From an uncultured Anaeroplasmataceae bacterium (GTDB lineage Bacteria > Bacillota_I > Bacilli_A > Acholeplasmatales > Anaeroplasmataceae): 64,000 nucleotides of DNA. The stretch covers positions 1 to 64,000 of the forward strand of contig CANQBD010000004.1 of assembly GCA_947589245.1 (NCBI GenBank), written 5' to 3'. The position numbers and the translations under genes are program-made. The notes beneath the pieces are model-generated. The model was not told where the DNA came from, searched no databases, and worked only from the letters and a program-made list of their open reading frames with translations. This document shows positions 25,252 to 34,057 of the stretch, piece after piece. The stretch's first letter is position 1, and each line of letters starts with the position of its first letter.

Positions 25252-26568
25252 TTAACGAATGACTACGTCACTCATTGAAATAAGCTTAATTTGATATGCA
25301 CCTTCGTATTTTTCGACAATGCCTGTTACATCAAGAGTTTTACCTTCAAAATTTGAAGCTAAAACAATTTTGTTAAGATCTACATCATATTGTCCACTAC
25401 GATCAACAATAATTACCGTTCTAACTGTAATTTCAACACCATCAACTTCACAATAAATAGAAATTGCCCCATTACTGCTACTACCAGGTGTATTTGTAGT
25501 ATAAGTACTCTTAACTACTAAATTTTTTAATGTAACTAAATTAAATTCAATAGCGTGATTAGCAATATCAAGATCACTAACACTAATTTCTTGAGGAACA
25601 ACAGGTACGTTTTCTTCAACAGCTCTAAGATTATTAACATCGTTTGATAATTTTTTATCAACAACATCCGTTATTTGATAAACACCAGCCGCCTCATAAT
25701 AAGTAACGGTACCAGTAAGTTTAACTCTAACTCCAATCTGCATAATACCTGTGCTTGTTTTGTGATATACTTGAATACCATAGGTAACACCAGTTTCTAA
25801 ATCTGTATCAATTAAATAGTATTCATCACCAGCAATTCTGGCTACGGTAGCTGTTAAAGCCACCTTTTGAAGATAATATTCACTTTCATTGCCTTTTTCA
25901 GCAAGACTATCTTTTAATTCCTTTAAAGAAATTTCAGATGCTCCATCATAACAATAGCCAGGCTCTTTTTCACCCCAAATTTTAATCTTTTGGTTACGAG
26001 CTTGATTAGCCGCTTTAGCAATAACTTCTGCATAACGCTTTGAGTCACTATTGTTATTAGAAGGAGATAAGCCTTCTTGAACAAGCTCAAGATTTAACAA
26101 ACGATAATCAGCCGTTTCAGTAGCTTTATACCATACCCAAACTAGATAACGACCATAACCATCTAAGTTAGTTTTATTGCCATCTGATTCAAGTACAATT
26201 GAAACCGCATTGTTAACGATACCTTTTGTAAAAGCAGAGGCTGTTACACCCCAAGGTTCAACTTTAGCTGTTGATTCAGGGGTGTTAATGCCTAAAAATC
26301 TAAGTTTTAATATTGTGCCAGTACTATCTGTAACATGAATTGTATCACCATCAATGGCCTGAAGAAGCTTAACCTCGCCCATGCCATCTCTTTGAAATTC
26401 TTTTCCTGTAATACTAGCTGTTAATTTTGTTTCTTCTACATAATCTACTATTTCAGTAGAATTCACTGGAGGTTCTTTTTCTTCATTGTTTTCGCCACCA
26501 CAACTCATTAATTGCAATGAGAATAAGGCTACAAGAAGAAAAATTAATAAATACTTTAATTTCTTCAT
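25252..26568 (-). CDS. thermonuclease (SNase-like) surface lipoprotein with OB-fold tail
   Basis: The 438-residue lipoprotein (lipobox LQLMSC) carries a staphylococcal-nuclease domain at about 65-205. It shows LLQAIDGDTIHV (metal-binding Asp), LRFLGINTPES (Arg and Glu of the active site, with Asn where the Staphylococcus enzyme has Asp40), and DGYGRYLVWVW (the Arg87 region). The remaining 230 residues look like two OB-fold domains (LTATVARIAGDEYYL, DVTGIVEKYEGAYQIKLIS). It should cut DNA and RNA outside the cell in a Ca-dependent way. It follows the binding-protein gene by 16 bp, inside the UgpC-A-E-like ABC operon. As I recall, an equivalent linkage occurs in mycoplasmas. Confidence 0.88.
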   Translation of the reverse strand: MKKLKYLLIFLLVALFSLQLMSCGGENNEEKEPPVNSTEIVDYVEETKLTASITGKEFQRDGMGEVKLLQAIDGDTIHVTDSTGTILKLRFLGINTPESTAKVEPWGVTASAFTKGIVNNAVSIVLESDGNKTNLDGYGRYLVWVWYKATETADYRLLNLELVQEGLSPSNNNSDSKRYAEVIAKAANQARNQKIKIWGEKEPGYCYDGASEISLKELKDSLAEKGNESEYYLQKVALTATVARIAGDEYYLIDTDLETGVTYGIQVYHKTSTGIMQIGVRVKLTGTVTYYEAAGVYQITDVVDKKLSNDVNNLRAVEENVPVVPQEISVSDLDIANHAIEFNLVTLKNLVVKSTYTTNTPGSSSNGAISIYCEVDGVEITVRTVIIVDRSGQYDVDLNKIVLASNFEGKTLDVTGIVEKYEGAYQIKLISMSDVVIR

Positions 26569-26584
26569 ATTTTTTTATTTAATC

Positions 26585-27964
26585 TTATAAACCTGATTGA
26601 TAATAACACTCATCAATTGCATTTTGGAAAATACGTTCAATGTCAGCGTCATTATTGCTAGCTAATTGCATAATTTGGATAAATAAAGCACCAACTTCAT
26701 CACGAGCAGTAGCTGAACCAACAAATACAGCTGAAGTGAAATAATTTTCTCTTTGAGCTAATGCTTGCTTTGCAGCAGCTGCAGCAATACCAGTTGAATA
26801 ACCATTAGCCTTAGCTAGTTCTTCTTGATATGCAGGTAAATTAGCTGCAGAATTAGTAACAGGTAAGTAACCAGTTGCTAATGCAAATCTTGCTTGAACC
26901 TGATTATTTAATAAATATTGAGTCCATAACCAAGCAGCTAATACTTGTTGAGGATTTTCATTTTTGAATAAAACTAATGATGGACCTTGAGAAATAACCT
27001 TTAAATCCTTATTAGGTGCATGAGGAATTGGGGCAACGCCTGTTTCAAATGCGCCTGCTGAATTTGCTTGATATGTAGCACCAGCTGTAGAACCAATACA
27101 CATATAAGCCTTAACTTCTGCAGATAAATCAGTCATTAAGCTGTTTGTATAAGAACCACCATTTAATTCCTGAGTTGTAAAATAACCTAAATCATACTTT
27201 TCTTTAAAAGTCTTCATAAGGCCTCTCATACCTTCGTTGTTGAAATCAAATGAGTTTGGTGAAGTATAACCATAACCATAGGTTTCAGCTAAAGTGATGA
27301 ATAAATTACCTTCACTATCATAGCCTAGAGGACAAGCGTTAGGATCAATTTGCTTAATAGCTGCACATACATCCCACATTTCATCCCAAGTTGTAGGAAC
27401 AGTTAAATGATTTTCTTCGAAGAATGTCTTATTATAGAATAATGCTTCTGTTGATCTTAAGAATGGCACTGTATAAGTAAGACCATCACCAAATTGAGCG
27501 CCTTCTTCAAGGAATGCTGTAACGAAATCCTCACGGGAAGGTGTGTCAAAAGCTACTTCAGAACCACCAAATCCATACTTAGAATTGCTCATAACATCAT
27601 CTAATGAAACAGTAATTTGAGCTTCATTATATAAAGCTACGTGGTCAGGATAGCAATAAGCCACATCTGGATATTGTTGTACACCCATATTCATAAGAAT
27701 TTGGTCACGTACATCATCATAACCACCAATGTATTCTGATTCAATTGTGATGTTTGGATAATAAACCTTAAATTCATCAATTGTCTCATTTAAATACACT
27801 TGAAGATTCTGACCCATTGTGTTCCAGAATTTAACTGTTACTGGTGTTTCTGTGTCAAATTCTTCTGGACAAGTAAAGTTTGGTCTTGCCTTTTGACCAC
27901 CACATGAAGCTAAAGTAGCAACTGTAGCAACTCCTAATAATGCTGTAATAATTTTCTTTTTCAT
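26585..27964 (-). CDS. UgpB-like extracellular solute-binding lipoprotein
   Basis: This 459-residue family-1 solute-binding protein has a lipoprotein signal (lipobox VATLASC). The ligand-cleft patterns VTVKFWNTMGQNLQVYL, PDVAYCYPDHVALYN and FLRSTEALFYNK are present. The C-terminal GPSLVLFKNENPQQVLAAW and LATGYLPVTNSA follow the UgpB pattern of glycerol-3-phosphate-type binders. The true ligand cannot be read from sequence. The downstream nuclease genes in the same operon make nucleotides, nucleosides or sugar phosphates released from nucleic acids plausible. Confidence 0.85.
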   Translation of the reverse strand: MKKKIITALLGVATVATLASCGGQKARPNFTCPEEFDTETPVTVKFWNTMGQNLQVYLNETIDEFKVYYPNITIESEYIGGYDDVRDQILMNMGVQQYPDVAYCYPDHVALYNEAQITVSLDDVMSNSKYGFGGSEVAFDTPSREDFVTAFLEEGAQFGDGLTYTVPFLRSTEALFYNKTFFEENHLTVPTTWDEMWDVCAAIKQIDPNACPLGYDSEGNLFITLAETYGYGYTSPNSFDFNNEGMRGLMKTFKEKYDLGYFTTQELNGGSYTNSLMTDLSAEVKAYMCIGSTAGATYQANSAGAFETGVAPIPHAPNKDLKVISQGPSLVLFKNENPQQVLAAWLWTQYLLNNQVQARFALATGYLPVTNSAANLPAYQEELAKANGYSTGIAAAAAKQALAQRENYFTSAVFVGSATARDEVGALFIQIMQLASNNDADIERIFQNAIDECYYQSGL

Positions 27965-27985
27965 TTTCTTCTCCTATTTCTTTTT

Positions 27986-28915
27986 TTATCCCTTAGTACC
28001 GCTTCTAGCTACGCCCCTCATGATATATTTTCTAAAGAAAACAAATATCAAGAATAGCGGAATAGAAACGATAGTAACGGCCGCCATGTTTAATGGATAA
28101 TCAATCATGCCTGTTGCTGTATCTGTAAAAGCAGACCGTAATCCATTTGTGATAAGCCAGTAGCTACCATCTGTTCCAGATGATACAAGTCTTGGCCAAA
28201 TATAAGAATTCCATGCCCCCATCATTTTCATAATGGTAATTGTAATAATTGTAGGCATAGCAAGTGGAATCATAACCTTAGTTAGATATTTAAAATCGCT
28301 TGTTCCATCAACCTTAGCAGCATAATATAAGGAATCTGGAATTTGCTTGAAGTTTTGTCTTAATAAATAAATATAGAAGACACTCACTAAGAATGGAACA
28401 ATTAATACTACATAAGAGTTTTTCCAACCCCATAAAGTAACTGTATTAAAGTTTGTTAAAGTAAACATTTCACCTGGAATCATCATTGTTGCAAGTAAAA
28501 GACTAAATAATAAATCGCGCCCTTTAAACTTCAACCTTGAGAAAGCGAAAGCTGATAAAATTGTAATAATTAAAGATAGAAATGTTGAAACAACGCCAAC
28601 GATTACGGTATTTAACATATATCTACCAAAATCTGCACCATTAGCTGTCCAAGCTCTAGCATAATTATCCCATCTAACATCAAGTGGAACAAATGTTGGT
28701 ACTGCCTTGTTATATTCTTCTAATGTTTTTAGTGATGAGTTAATCATCCAATAGAATGGGAATATCATAATTAAGGCAACCAAAATCAATAGTGCATAAA
28801 TAATAACAAGTCTTACTACTTTAAAAATCTTTTGATTTCTTTCTGCTCGCTTAAGTTGATCGGCAGATTTAATGTAAGATGATAATAGTTGTTCGTTTTC
28901 TACTGTCTTTTGCAT
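27986..28915 (-). CDS. ABC transporter permease, UgpE-like (CUT1)
   Basis: This 309-residue permease has a soluble, charged N-terminus of about 30 residues and six membrane helices. The EAA-type loop is degenerate (DSLYYAAKVDGTSDFKYLTKV), with Tyr-Ala-Ala in place of Glu-Ala-Ala, as often seen in this family. The C-terminus FFRKYIMRGVARSGTKG is typical of UgpE/MalG. It lies 12 bp after the partner permease and 21 bp before the binding-protein gene. It forms the second half of the membrane channel of the putative nucleic-acid-product importer. Confidence 0.88.
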   Translation of the reverse strand: MQKTVENEQLLSSYIKSADQLKRAERNQKIFKVVRLVIIYALLILVALIMIFPFYWMINSSLKTLEEYNKAVPTFVPLDVRWDNYARAWTANGADFGRYMLNTVIVGVVSTFLSLIITILSAFAFSRLKFKGRDLLFSLLLATMMIPGEMFTLTNFNTVTLWGWKNSYVVLIVPFLVSVFYIYLLRQNFKQIPDSLYYAAKVDGTSDFKYLTKVMIPLAMPTIITITIMKMMGAWNSYIWPRLVSSGTDGSYWLITNGLRSAFTDTATGMIDYPLNMAAVTIVSIPLFLIFVFFRKYIMRGVARSGTKG

Positions 28916-28927
28916 CAGCGTTACCTC

Positions 28928-29854
28928 CTAATAGTGTACTCTCTTCTTACTTACAAGGAATTGAATGCCTGTAAATAGAAGGATAACTAAAAATAGAACT
29001 ACAGCACCGGCAGCAGCACGACCTGTAAATTGACCTGTCATGGAATCATAAATGAAGCCAACCATTGTATTCATATTATAAATTCTTAAATTTTCACCAA
29101 AAATACCTACAACTGAAGAATATTCCTTAAAAGCCCCAATAAAACCGGTAACTACAACATATAGCACCATTGGTGAAATAAGTGGAACAGTTATCTTTGT
29201 GAATACTCTTCTTTGAGGAGTACCATCAACTTTGGCAGCATCATAATATTGCTTATTAACTGATTGTAAAGCTCCCATAAAAATTAAAATCTTAAATGGC
29301 AAGGCATTCCAAACAGAATAAATGCATAATACAAATAGGTTACGAAGGTGTTGGGCACTAAATAAATCAACCGCACTAGCAATCCAAGTTGGTGAAGATT
29401 CAGCAGGCATCCCAAACGCATGTAGTAACATATTGAATAAACCATCGTTGTTTACAGTTTTATCAAAAATCATTGCAAATACCATACCGATAGCAACAGA
29501 GTTGGTTACATATGGTAAGAAGTAGATTGTTTGTAAAAAGCTTCTTAATGGTTTAATACTATTAAGTCCAACAGCTATTAGAAGACTTAATATTGTTGAA
29601 ATTGGAACAGTAATAAAAGCAATTAACATGGTGTTAGTAAAACCCGCAATAAATTGTTTATTACCAGTAATAACATCAACATAATTTTGAACACCGACAG
29701 CAAAATCTACTCCCGCTGCGGCAAAGGTTGTCTTATAACCATTTAAAAATGAAATACCGATTGTATTTATCATTGGATAAAAGGTAAAGACTAACAACAA
29801 TAGGACTGCTGGACCTAGATAAATCCAAGCCTTCCATTGATTTTTTGTTTCCAT
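28928..29854 (-). CDS. ABC transporter permease, UgpA-like (CUT1)
   Basis: This 308-residue protein has six membrane helices. It starts with the typical WKAWIYLGPAVLLLLVFTFYP segment and carries the ATPase-contact loop VNKQYYDAAKVDGTPQRRVF. It is the partner of the UgpE-like protein encoded next. The start lies 13 bp after the ATPase gene stop, following GGAGGAAG. Confidence 0.88.
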   Translation of the reverse strand: METKNQWKAWIYLGPAVLLLLVFTFYPMINTIGISFLNGYKTTFAAAGVDFAVGVQNYVDVITGNKQFIAGFTNTMLIAFITVPISTILSLLIAVGLNSIKPLRSFLQTIYFLPYVTNSVAIGMVFAMIFDKTVNNDGLFNMLLHAFGMPAESSPTWIASAVDLFSAQHLRNLFVLCIYSVWNALPFKILIFMGALQSVNKQYYDAAKVDGTPQRRVFTKITVPLISPMVLYVVVTGFIGAFKEYSSVVGIFGENLRIYNMNTMVGFIYDSMTGQFTGRAAAGAVVLFLVILLFTGIQFLVSKKRVHY

Positions 29855-29867
29855 AGGCTTCCTCCTC

Positions 29868-31001
29868 CTAGTTTTCTAAAGTAGCTTCAGTAGCTTCTGT
29901 TTCACTAACTTCTTCTGGTTTAACTAGTGGTTCTTTGCCTAAGCGATATTCAGTCTGTCTGTTAAATAAATAGACCTTATTAGGTTTAAGGTTAAATTTA
30001 ACAATTCCTGAAGCAGGAACCTTAACATCCGCATCTACAATTGAACGAATAGTAGGTTTTTCAGAAGCCGGATTCTTAGAAATAATTGAAATATCTCTAC
30101 CCATTACCTCTAACTGATAAATTTCACAAGATAAAACGCCTTTATCAGAAACCACAAATCCTTCTGGACGAACACCAACATAAACCTCTTGGTCTTCAAA
30201 CTCAGTATCCATAATTGGTTCGTTATTAATATAAACTTTATGATCTCTAATTTCACCTAAGAAAACGTTAATAGGCGGTGTTCCTAAGAACTTAGCAACA
30301 AATAGATTTACAGGATCATCATAAACCTTTTGAGGAACATCAACTTGTTGCATAACGCCTTCTTTCATAACAACTATGAAATCAGAAATACTCATCGCTT
30401 CTTCTTGGTCGTGTGTTACGAAAACAGTTGTAACGCCTGTCTCTCTTTGAATTCTCTTAATTTCTTCTCTTGTTTGTAATCTTAATCTCGCGTCAAGATT
30501 AGATAATGGTTCATCTAATAATAAAACATTTGGATTTTTTACCAATGCACGAGCGATAGCAACTCGCTGTTGCTGACCGCCTGATAACTCATTAGGCTTT
30601 CTATCCAAAAGGTTGTCAATCTGAACTAAACGAGCTGCATTTAGACACCTTTCATCAGCTTCTTTTTTACTAACCCGCATATTAGTAAGTGGAAACTTAA
30701 TGTTTTGTTCAACAGTCATATGTGGATACAAAGCATAATTTTGGAATACTAACCCAATTCCACGCTTCTCGGGAGCTAACTGTGTAACATCTAAATCCCC
30801 AAAATAAATTTGACCAGCTGTTGGGGCTTGTAAACCACTTATCATAAATAAAGTAGTAGATTTACCACAGCCAGAAGGACCTAAAAGACCAACTAATTTT
30901 CCATCAGGAATCTCAATGTCCAAATTATCAACTGCTCTTACCTCTGACTTAGTCTTCTTGTTAACAAAGACCTTCGTTAAATTCTTAAGTACAATCTTCA
31001 T
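29868..31001 (-). CDS. ABC transporter ATPase, UgpC/MsmK-like
   Basis: The 377-residue ATPase has Walker A GPSGCGKST, signature LSGGQQQRVAIARA, Walker B VLLLDEPLSNLDARLR and H-loop THDQEEA. A short TOBE domain follows (VYVGVRPEGFVV). The last 15 residues are an acidic Glu/Thr-rich tail. Unlike the 846-residue homologue of the starch locus, it has normal length. It is the first gene of its operon, so the promoter must lie in the 31002-31284 gap. It energises the two permeases encoded next. Confidence 0.92.
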   Translation of the reverse strand: MKIVLKNLTKVFVNKKTKSEVRAVDNLDIEIPDGKLVGLLGPSGCGKSTTLFMISGLQAPTAGQIYFGDLDVTQLAPEKRGIGLVFQNYALYPHMTVEQNIKFPLTNMRVSKKEADERCLNAARLVQIDNLLDRKPNELSGGQQQRVAIARALVKNPNVLLLDEPLSNLDARLRLQTREEIKRIQRETGVTTVFVTHDQEEAMSISDFIVVMKEGVMQQVDVPQKVYDDPVNLFVAKFLGTPPINVFLGEIRDHKVYINNEPIMDTEFEDQEVYVGVRPEGFVVSDKGVLSCEIYQLEVMGRDISIISKNPASEKPTIRSIVDADVKVPASGIVKFNLKPNKVYLFNRQTEYRLGKEPLVKPEEVSETEATEATLEN

Positions 31002-31114
31002 TTTTTTACTCCTTAGTTCTTAAATTATCTAATTTTTTTAAGACGTTAGATTTTTCTTTTAATTTTTCTATAAAAACCCCTCTAGAAAAACAAGCAAAAA
31101 ACACACGCGCTTAC

Positions 31115-31130
31115 ATGTTAATTTTAACAT
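31115..31130. promoter_or_regulatory. inverted repeat in the leader region of the ABC-nuclease operon
   Basis: ATGTTAA-TT-TTAACAT is a perfect 7-bp inverted repeat about 115 bp upstream of the ATPase gene. It could be a regulator site. The rest of 31002-31284 is extremely AT-rich, and I could not fix a convincing -35/-10 pair in it. A short direct repeat (AGTAAAATACTA, twice) lies at 31317-31341 close to the asnS end. Confidence 0.35.
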
Positions 31131-31283
31131 AAGCTTACTAAAAATTAAATAGAATAAACAGAAAAAAAACAAAAAAGAACACATTTTCCTAAAAAAATTC
31201 CTTATTTTAAATTCAATTGTAAAGAATAATTAACATTAATTACCATTTTTAGTTATGACTAACTATTTTTTTGAGTTTTTTTG

Positions 31284-31314
31284 GCAAAGAAAAAGCCAAA
31301 AATTTATTTTGGCC
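31284..31314 (-). terminator. terminator of asnS
   Basis: On the minus strand GCCAAAA-ATAAA-TTTTGGC is followed by TTTTTCTTT, about 60 bp after the asnS stop. Confidence 0.7.
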
Positions 31315-31374
31315 AAAGTAAAATACTAAAGTAAAATACTAATGTAAATATTATATATATTATATTTATATTTG

Positions 31375-32757
31375 TTAGAACTCACAATTTTTTGGTGTTC
31401 TTGGGAAAGGAATAACATCTCTAATATTTTCTATTCCCGTAAGATACATAATCAGTCTTTCAAAACCCATACCAAAGCCCGAATGAACACAGCCACCATA
31501 CCTTCTAGTATCTAAATACCAATCAATATTGTTAGCATCAACCTTTAATTCTTTCATTCTAGTCAATAATTTTTCTAAATTTTCTTCTCTTTGTGATCCA
31601 CCCATTAATTCCCCAGCTTCCGGTACAATTAGATCAACTGCCGCAACAGTTTCATTATCAGAATTTAATTTCATATAATAGGCTTTAATATCTTTAGGCC
31701 AATTGGTAATAAAAACAGGACCATTAAAATATTCTGTAATATACTTTTCATGTTCTTTAGCTATATCGCCATTATAAGTTGGTTCAAATTCCCATTTAAT
31801 ATTCGCTTTTTGTAAAATATCAATAACTTCCTTATGAGTAATGCGGGTAAAATTAGAAGATAATAATCTCTCTATTTTAGCTTTTAAGCCCTTAGCTACA
31901 AATTGATCACAAAAAGCAATTTCTTCAGGACATCTTTCAATGACATATTGAATAACAAACTTAAGCATTTCTTCTTCAATATCCATTAAACCATTTAGAT
32001 CACAAAAGGCCATTTCAGGTTCTATCATCCAAAATTCATTTGCATGAACCTTAGTGTTAGAATTTTCGGTTCTAAAAGTTGGACCAAAAGTATATATATC
32101 TCCAAACGCCATAGCAAATGTTTCGCCTTGAAGCTGACCTGAGCCGGTTATAAAGGCTTGCTTACCAAATAAATCTTTAGAATAATCAACTTTTCCTGCA
32201 TTTAAAGGTAGATTATTTAAATCTAGCGTTGTGATTTTAAACATTTGGTCTGACCCCTCACAATCAGCACAAGTGATTAGCGGTGTATGGACATAAAGAT
32301 AGCCACGATCTTGAAAATAAGTATGAATGGCCATAGCTGCTACACTTCTAATTCTAAACACAGCTGAAAAAAGGTTGGTTCGTGGTCGAAGATGAGCAAC
32401 CTCTCTTAAAAATTCTCTTGTATGTCGTTTTGGTTGAATTGGATAGGTTTCTGGACAATCACCAAGCATTTCAACCTTGCTGGCATGAAGCTCAAGAGGC
32501 TGTTTCATTTCTGGTGTCAAAACAACCTTTCCTCTAATATTAACAGATACGCCAACACCAAATTTAGAAATTTCATCAAAATTAACTAAATCATTTTCAT
32601 AAACAACTTGTAAATTATTTAAAAAAGAACCATCATTAACATTTAAAAAACCAAATTGAGCTTGAGCTCGATTAGTTCTAACCCAACCCATAATAGTAAC
32701 CTCTTGATCCTTAAATTTACTTTGACATCTAAATATTTCCTTAATCCTTGTACGCAT
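31375..32757 (-). CDS. asnS: asparaginyl-tRNA synthetase
   Basis: The 460-residue class IIb synthetase has an N-terminal OB anticodon-binding domain (VTIMGWVRTNRAQAQFGFLNV). The catalytic domain has motif 2 (GPTFRTENSNTKVHANEFWM) and motif 3 (GFGMGFERLIMYLTG). It charges tRNA-Asn in the cytoplasm. The presence of AsnRS and the Asn T-box leader upstream indicate direct Asn charging that is controlled by uncharged tRNA-Asn. Confidence 0.96.
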   Translation of the reverse strand: MRTRIKEIFRCQSKFKDQEVTIMGWVRTNRAQAQFGFLNVNDGSFLNNLQVVYENDLVNFDEISKFGVGVSVNIRGKVVLTPEMKQPLELHASKVEMLGDCPETYPIQPKRHTREFLREVAHLRPRTNLFSAVFRIRSVAAMAIHTYFQDRGYLYVHTPLITCADCEGSDQMFKITTLDLNNLPLNAGKVDYSKDLFGKQAFITGSGQLQGETFAMAFGDIYTFGPTFRTENSNTKVHANEFWMIEPEMAFCDLNGLMDIEEEMLKFVIQYVIERCPEEIAFCDQFVAKGLKAKIERLLSSNFTRITHKEVIDILQKANIKWEFEPTYNGDIAKEHEKYITEYFNGPVFITNWPKDIKAYYMKLNSDNETVAAVDLIVPEAGELMGGSQREENLEKLLTRMKELKVDANNIDWYLDTRRYGGCVHSGFGMGFERLIMYLTGIENIRDVIPFPRTPKNCEF

Positions 32758-32769
32758 CTTTTTTCCTCC

Positions 32770-33023
32770 TAAAATATAAAAAAGTCCTTAAATTTAAAAA
32801 TTTAAGGACGATTTGCTCGCGGTGCCACCTTAATTCTATAAATTGTTTGAAAAATTTATAGCTCTTAATTTAATCTTTAACGCAGAAAATACGAATGGTT
32901 CTACTCTAATTTCTTCCATCACTCAGAGGTGTTAAATACTATCATTCATTACCTATTTTTCACCAACCATAGATTCTCTTAAAATGAATTTTGATAGACC
33001 CTTCCTCATCTTAGTTTTAACAA
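32770..33023 (-). promoter_or_regulatory. T-box riboswitch leader of asnS
   Basis: On the minus strand the leader holds the conserved T-box AAGGTGGCACCGCGAGC (32815-32831). A terminator hairpin GTCCTTAAAT/ATTTAAGGAC with TTTTTT follows (32778-32809). Upstream, a long stem I carries the likely specifier codon AAC (Asn, 32931-32933) in TATTTAACACC. Uncharged tRNA-Asn binding should favour the antiterminator and turn on asnS. Confidence 0.9.
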
Positions 33024-33029
33024 TACTAT

Positions 33030-33057
33030 TTTATAACAATATAAAGGCTATTGTCAA
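33030..33057 (-). promoter_or_regulatory. promoter of the asnS T-box transcript
   Basis: On the minus strand TTGACA (33052-33057) and TATAAA (33030-33035) are separated by 16 bp. The rest of the 33058-33205 gap is AT-rich, and no cwlJ promoter could be fixed there. Confidence 0.7.
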
Positions 33058-33205
33058 ATAAAATTTTACTTAAAATTCTTTAAAAAAATAACTTAAAATT
33101 TCTAAAATTTTGCAAGTAAAAAATAATTATTTTAAGATGTTTCTAAGTTCTAGGAATAAATTTTTCTTCTTATTAATATTATTCTAATGTAAGGAGTGAT
33201 ATTTC

Positions 33206-33625
33206 TTGGCAGTTATAGCCCACAATAGTAAGGAGCTTGATTTACTTGCTAGATTAATGCGTGCTGAAGCTGAAGGTGAAGGTAAAACCGGTATGCTGCT
33301 TGTTGGTAATGTCTGTGTTAACAGAGCCTTAGCAAATTGTCTTGATTTTAAAAAAATCAACACCGTTGAAAAGGCGGTCATGCAAAAACCTGGTGGTTTT
33401 GAAGCAACTTCAAAAGGATATTTCTACCAAGCGGCACGTTCTCAGGATAAAGCCTTAGCAAAAAGAATCTTAAATGGGGAAAAATTTCATCCCGCATCTT
33501 ATGCTTTATGGTTTTATAACCCACATGGGCAAGAATGTCGAAAAACGTGGTGGAATCAACAACAAAGTGGAGCCTATAAAAACCATTGTTTTTATGCTCC
33601 AAGCTCAAATGAAAATTGTTATTAG
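33206..33625 (+). CDS. cwlJ: CwlJ/SleB-type cell-wall hydrolase (spore cortex lysis)
   Basis: This 139-residue protein of the Hydrolase_2 (SleB/CwlJ) family has LLARLMRAEAEGEGKTGMLL with the conserved catalytic Glu, VGNVCVNRA, and ALWFYNPH near the C-terminus. It starts with TTG after AAGGAGTGAT. It has no signal peptide, as in CwlJ, which is made in the mother cell and placed in the spore coat. The next gene encodes GerQ, the coat protein that CwlJ needs. In Bacillus the enzyme degrades spore cortex during Ca-dipicolinate-triggered germination. Confidence 0.88.
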   Translation: MAVIAHNSKELDLLARLMRAEAEGEGKTGMLLVGNVCVNRALANCLDFKKINTVEKAVMQKPGGFEATSKGYFYQAARSQDKALAKRILNGEKFHPASYALWFYNPHGQECRKTWWNQQQSGAYKNHCFYAPSSNENCY

Positions 33626-33640
33626 AAAGGAACTTTAAAA

Positions 33641-33985
33641 ATGAATTATTTTTATCCAAATCCCTATGGTTATTATAGTGGTGGTTATGGTGGAGGATTT
33701 TATCCTATGCAGCAACAACAGGCTGATATGTCAGATGAACAATCATATATTGAAAATATCTTAAGATTAAATCTTGGAAAAATCGTTTCTGTTTACATGA
33801 ATTTTGAAAATTCTCAATGGGGTTCAAAAATTTTTAAAGGTAAGCTAGAAGCTGCCGGAAAAGACCATATTATTATCTCTGATCCTAATAATAATATGCG
33901 TTATCTTCTCTTAACTATTTATCTAAATTATGTAACATTTGAAGAAGAAATTAACTATTATTATCCATATCAAAATCAAAAATAA
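33641..33985 (+). CDS. gerQ: spore coat protein GerQ
   Basis: The 114 residues start with a Tyr/Gly/Pro/Gln-rich N-terminus (YGYYSGGYGGGFYPMQQQQ), followed by the conserved GerQ domain (ENILRLNLGKIVSVYMNFEN, then ISDPNNNMRYLLLTIYLNYV). Bacillus GerQ has about 180 residues, so the low-complexity part is shorter here. GerQ is cross-linked into the coat and retains CwlJ. The gene lies 15 bp after cwlJ behind AAAGGAAC and ends before a bidirectional terminator. Confidence 0.9.
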   Translation: MNYFYPNPYGYYSGGYGGGFYPMQQQQADMSDEQSYIENILRLNLGKIVSVYMNFENSQWGSKIFKGKLEAAGKDHIIISDPNNNMRYLLLTIYLNYVTFEEEINYYYPYQNQK

Positions 33986-34008
33986 ATGCCGTATTTTTTT
34001 TAAATAAA

Positions 34009-34055
34009 AAAAGTCCAATTTAACTTGAAATTTCAAGCTGATTTGGACTTTTCAT
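34009..34055. terminator. bidirectional terminator between gerQ and jag
   Basis: AAAAGTCCAA and TTGGACTTTT form a stem that also encloses CTTGAAATTTCAAG. A- and T-tracts on both sides allow it to serve both converging genes. Confidence 0.8.
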
Positions 34056-34057
34056 TT

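Noticed and set aside
31317-31350. Short tandem AGTAAAATACTA repeats as a possible CRISPR remnant
   Set aside because: Only two copies without spacers, in AT-rich sequence; no cas genes in the window.
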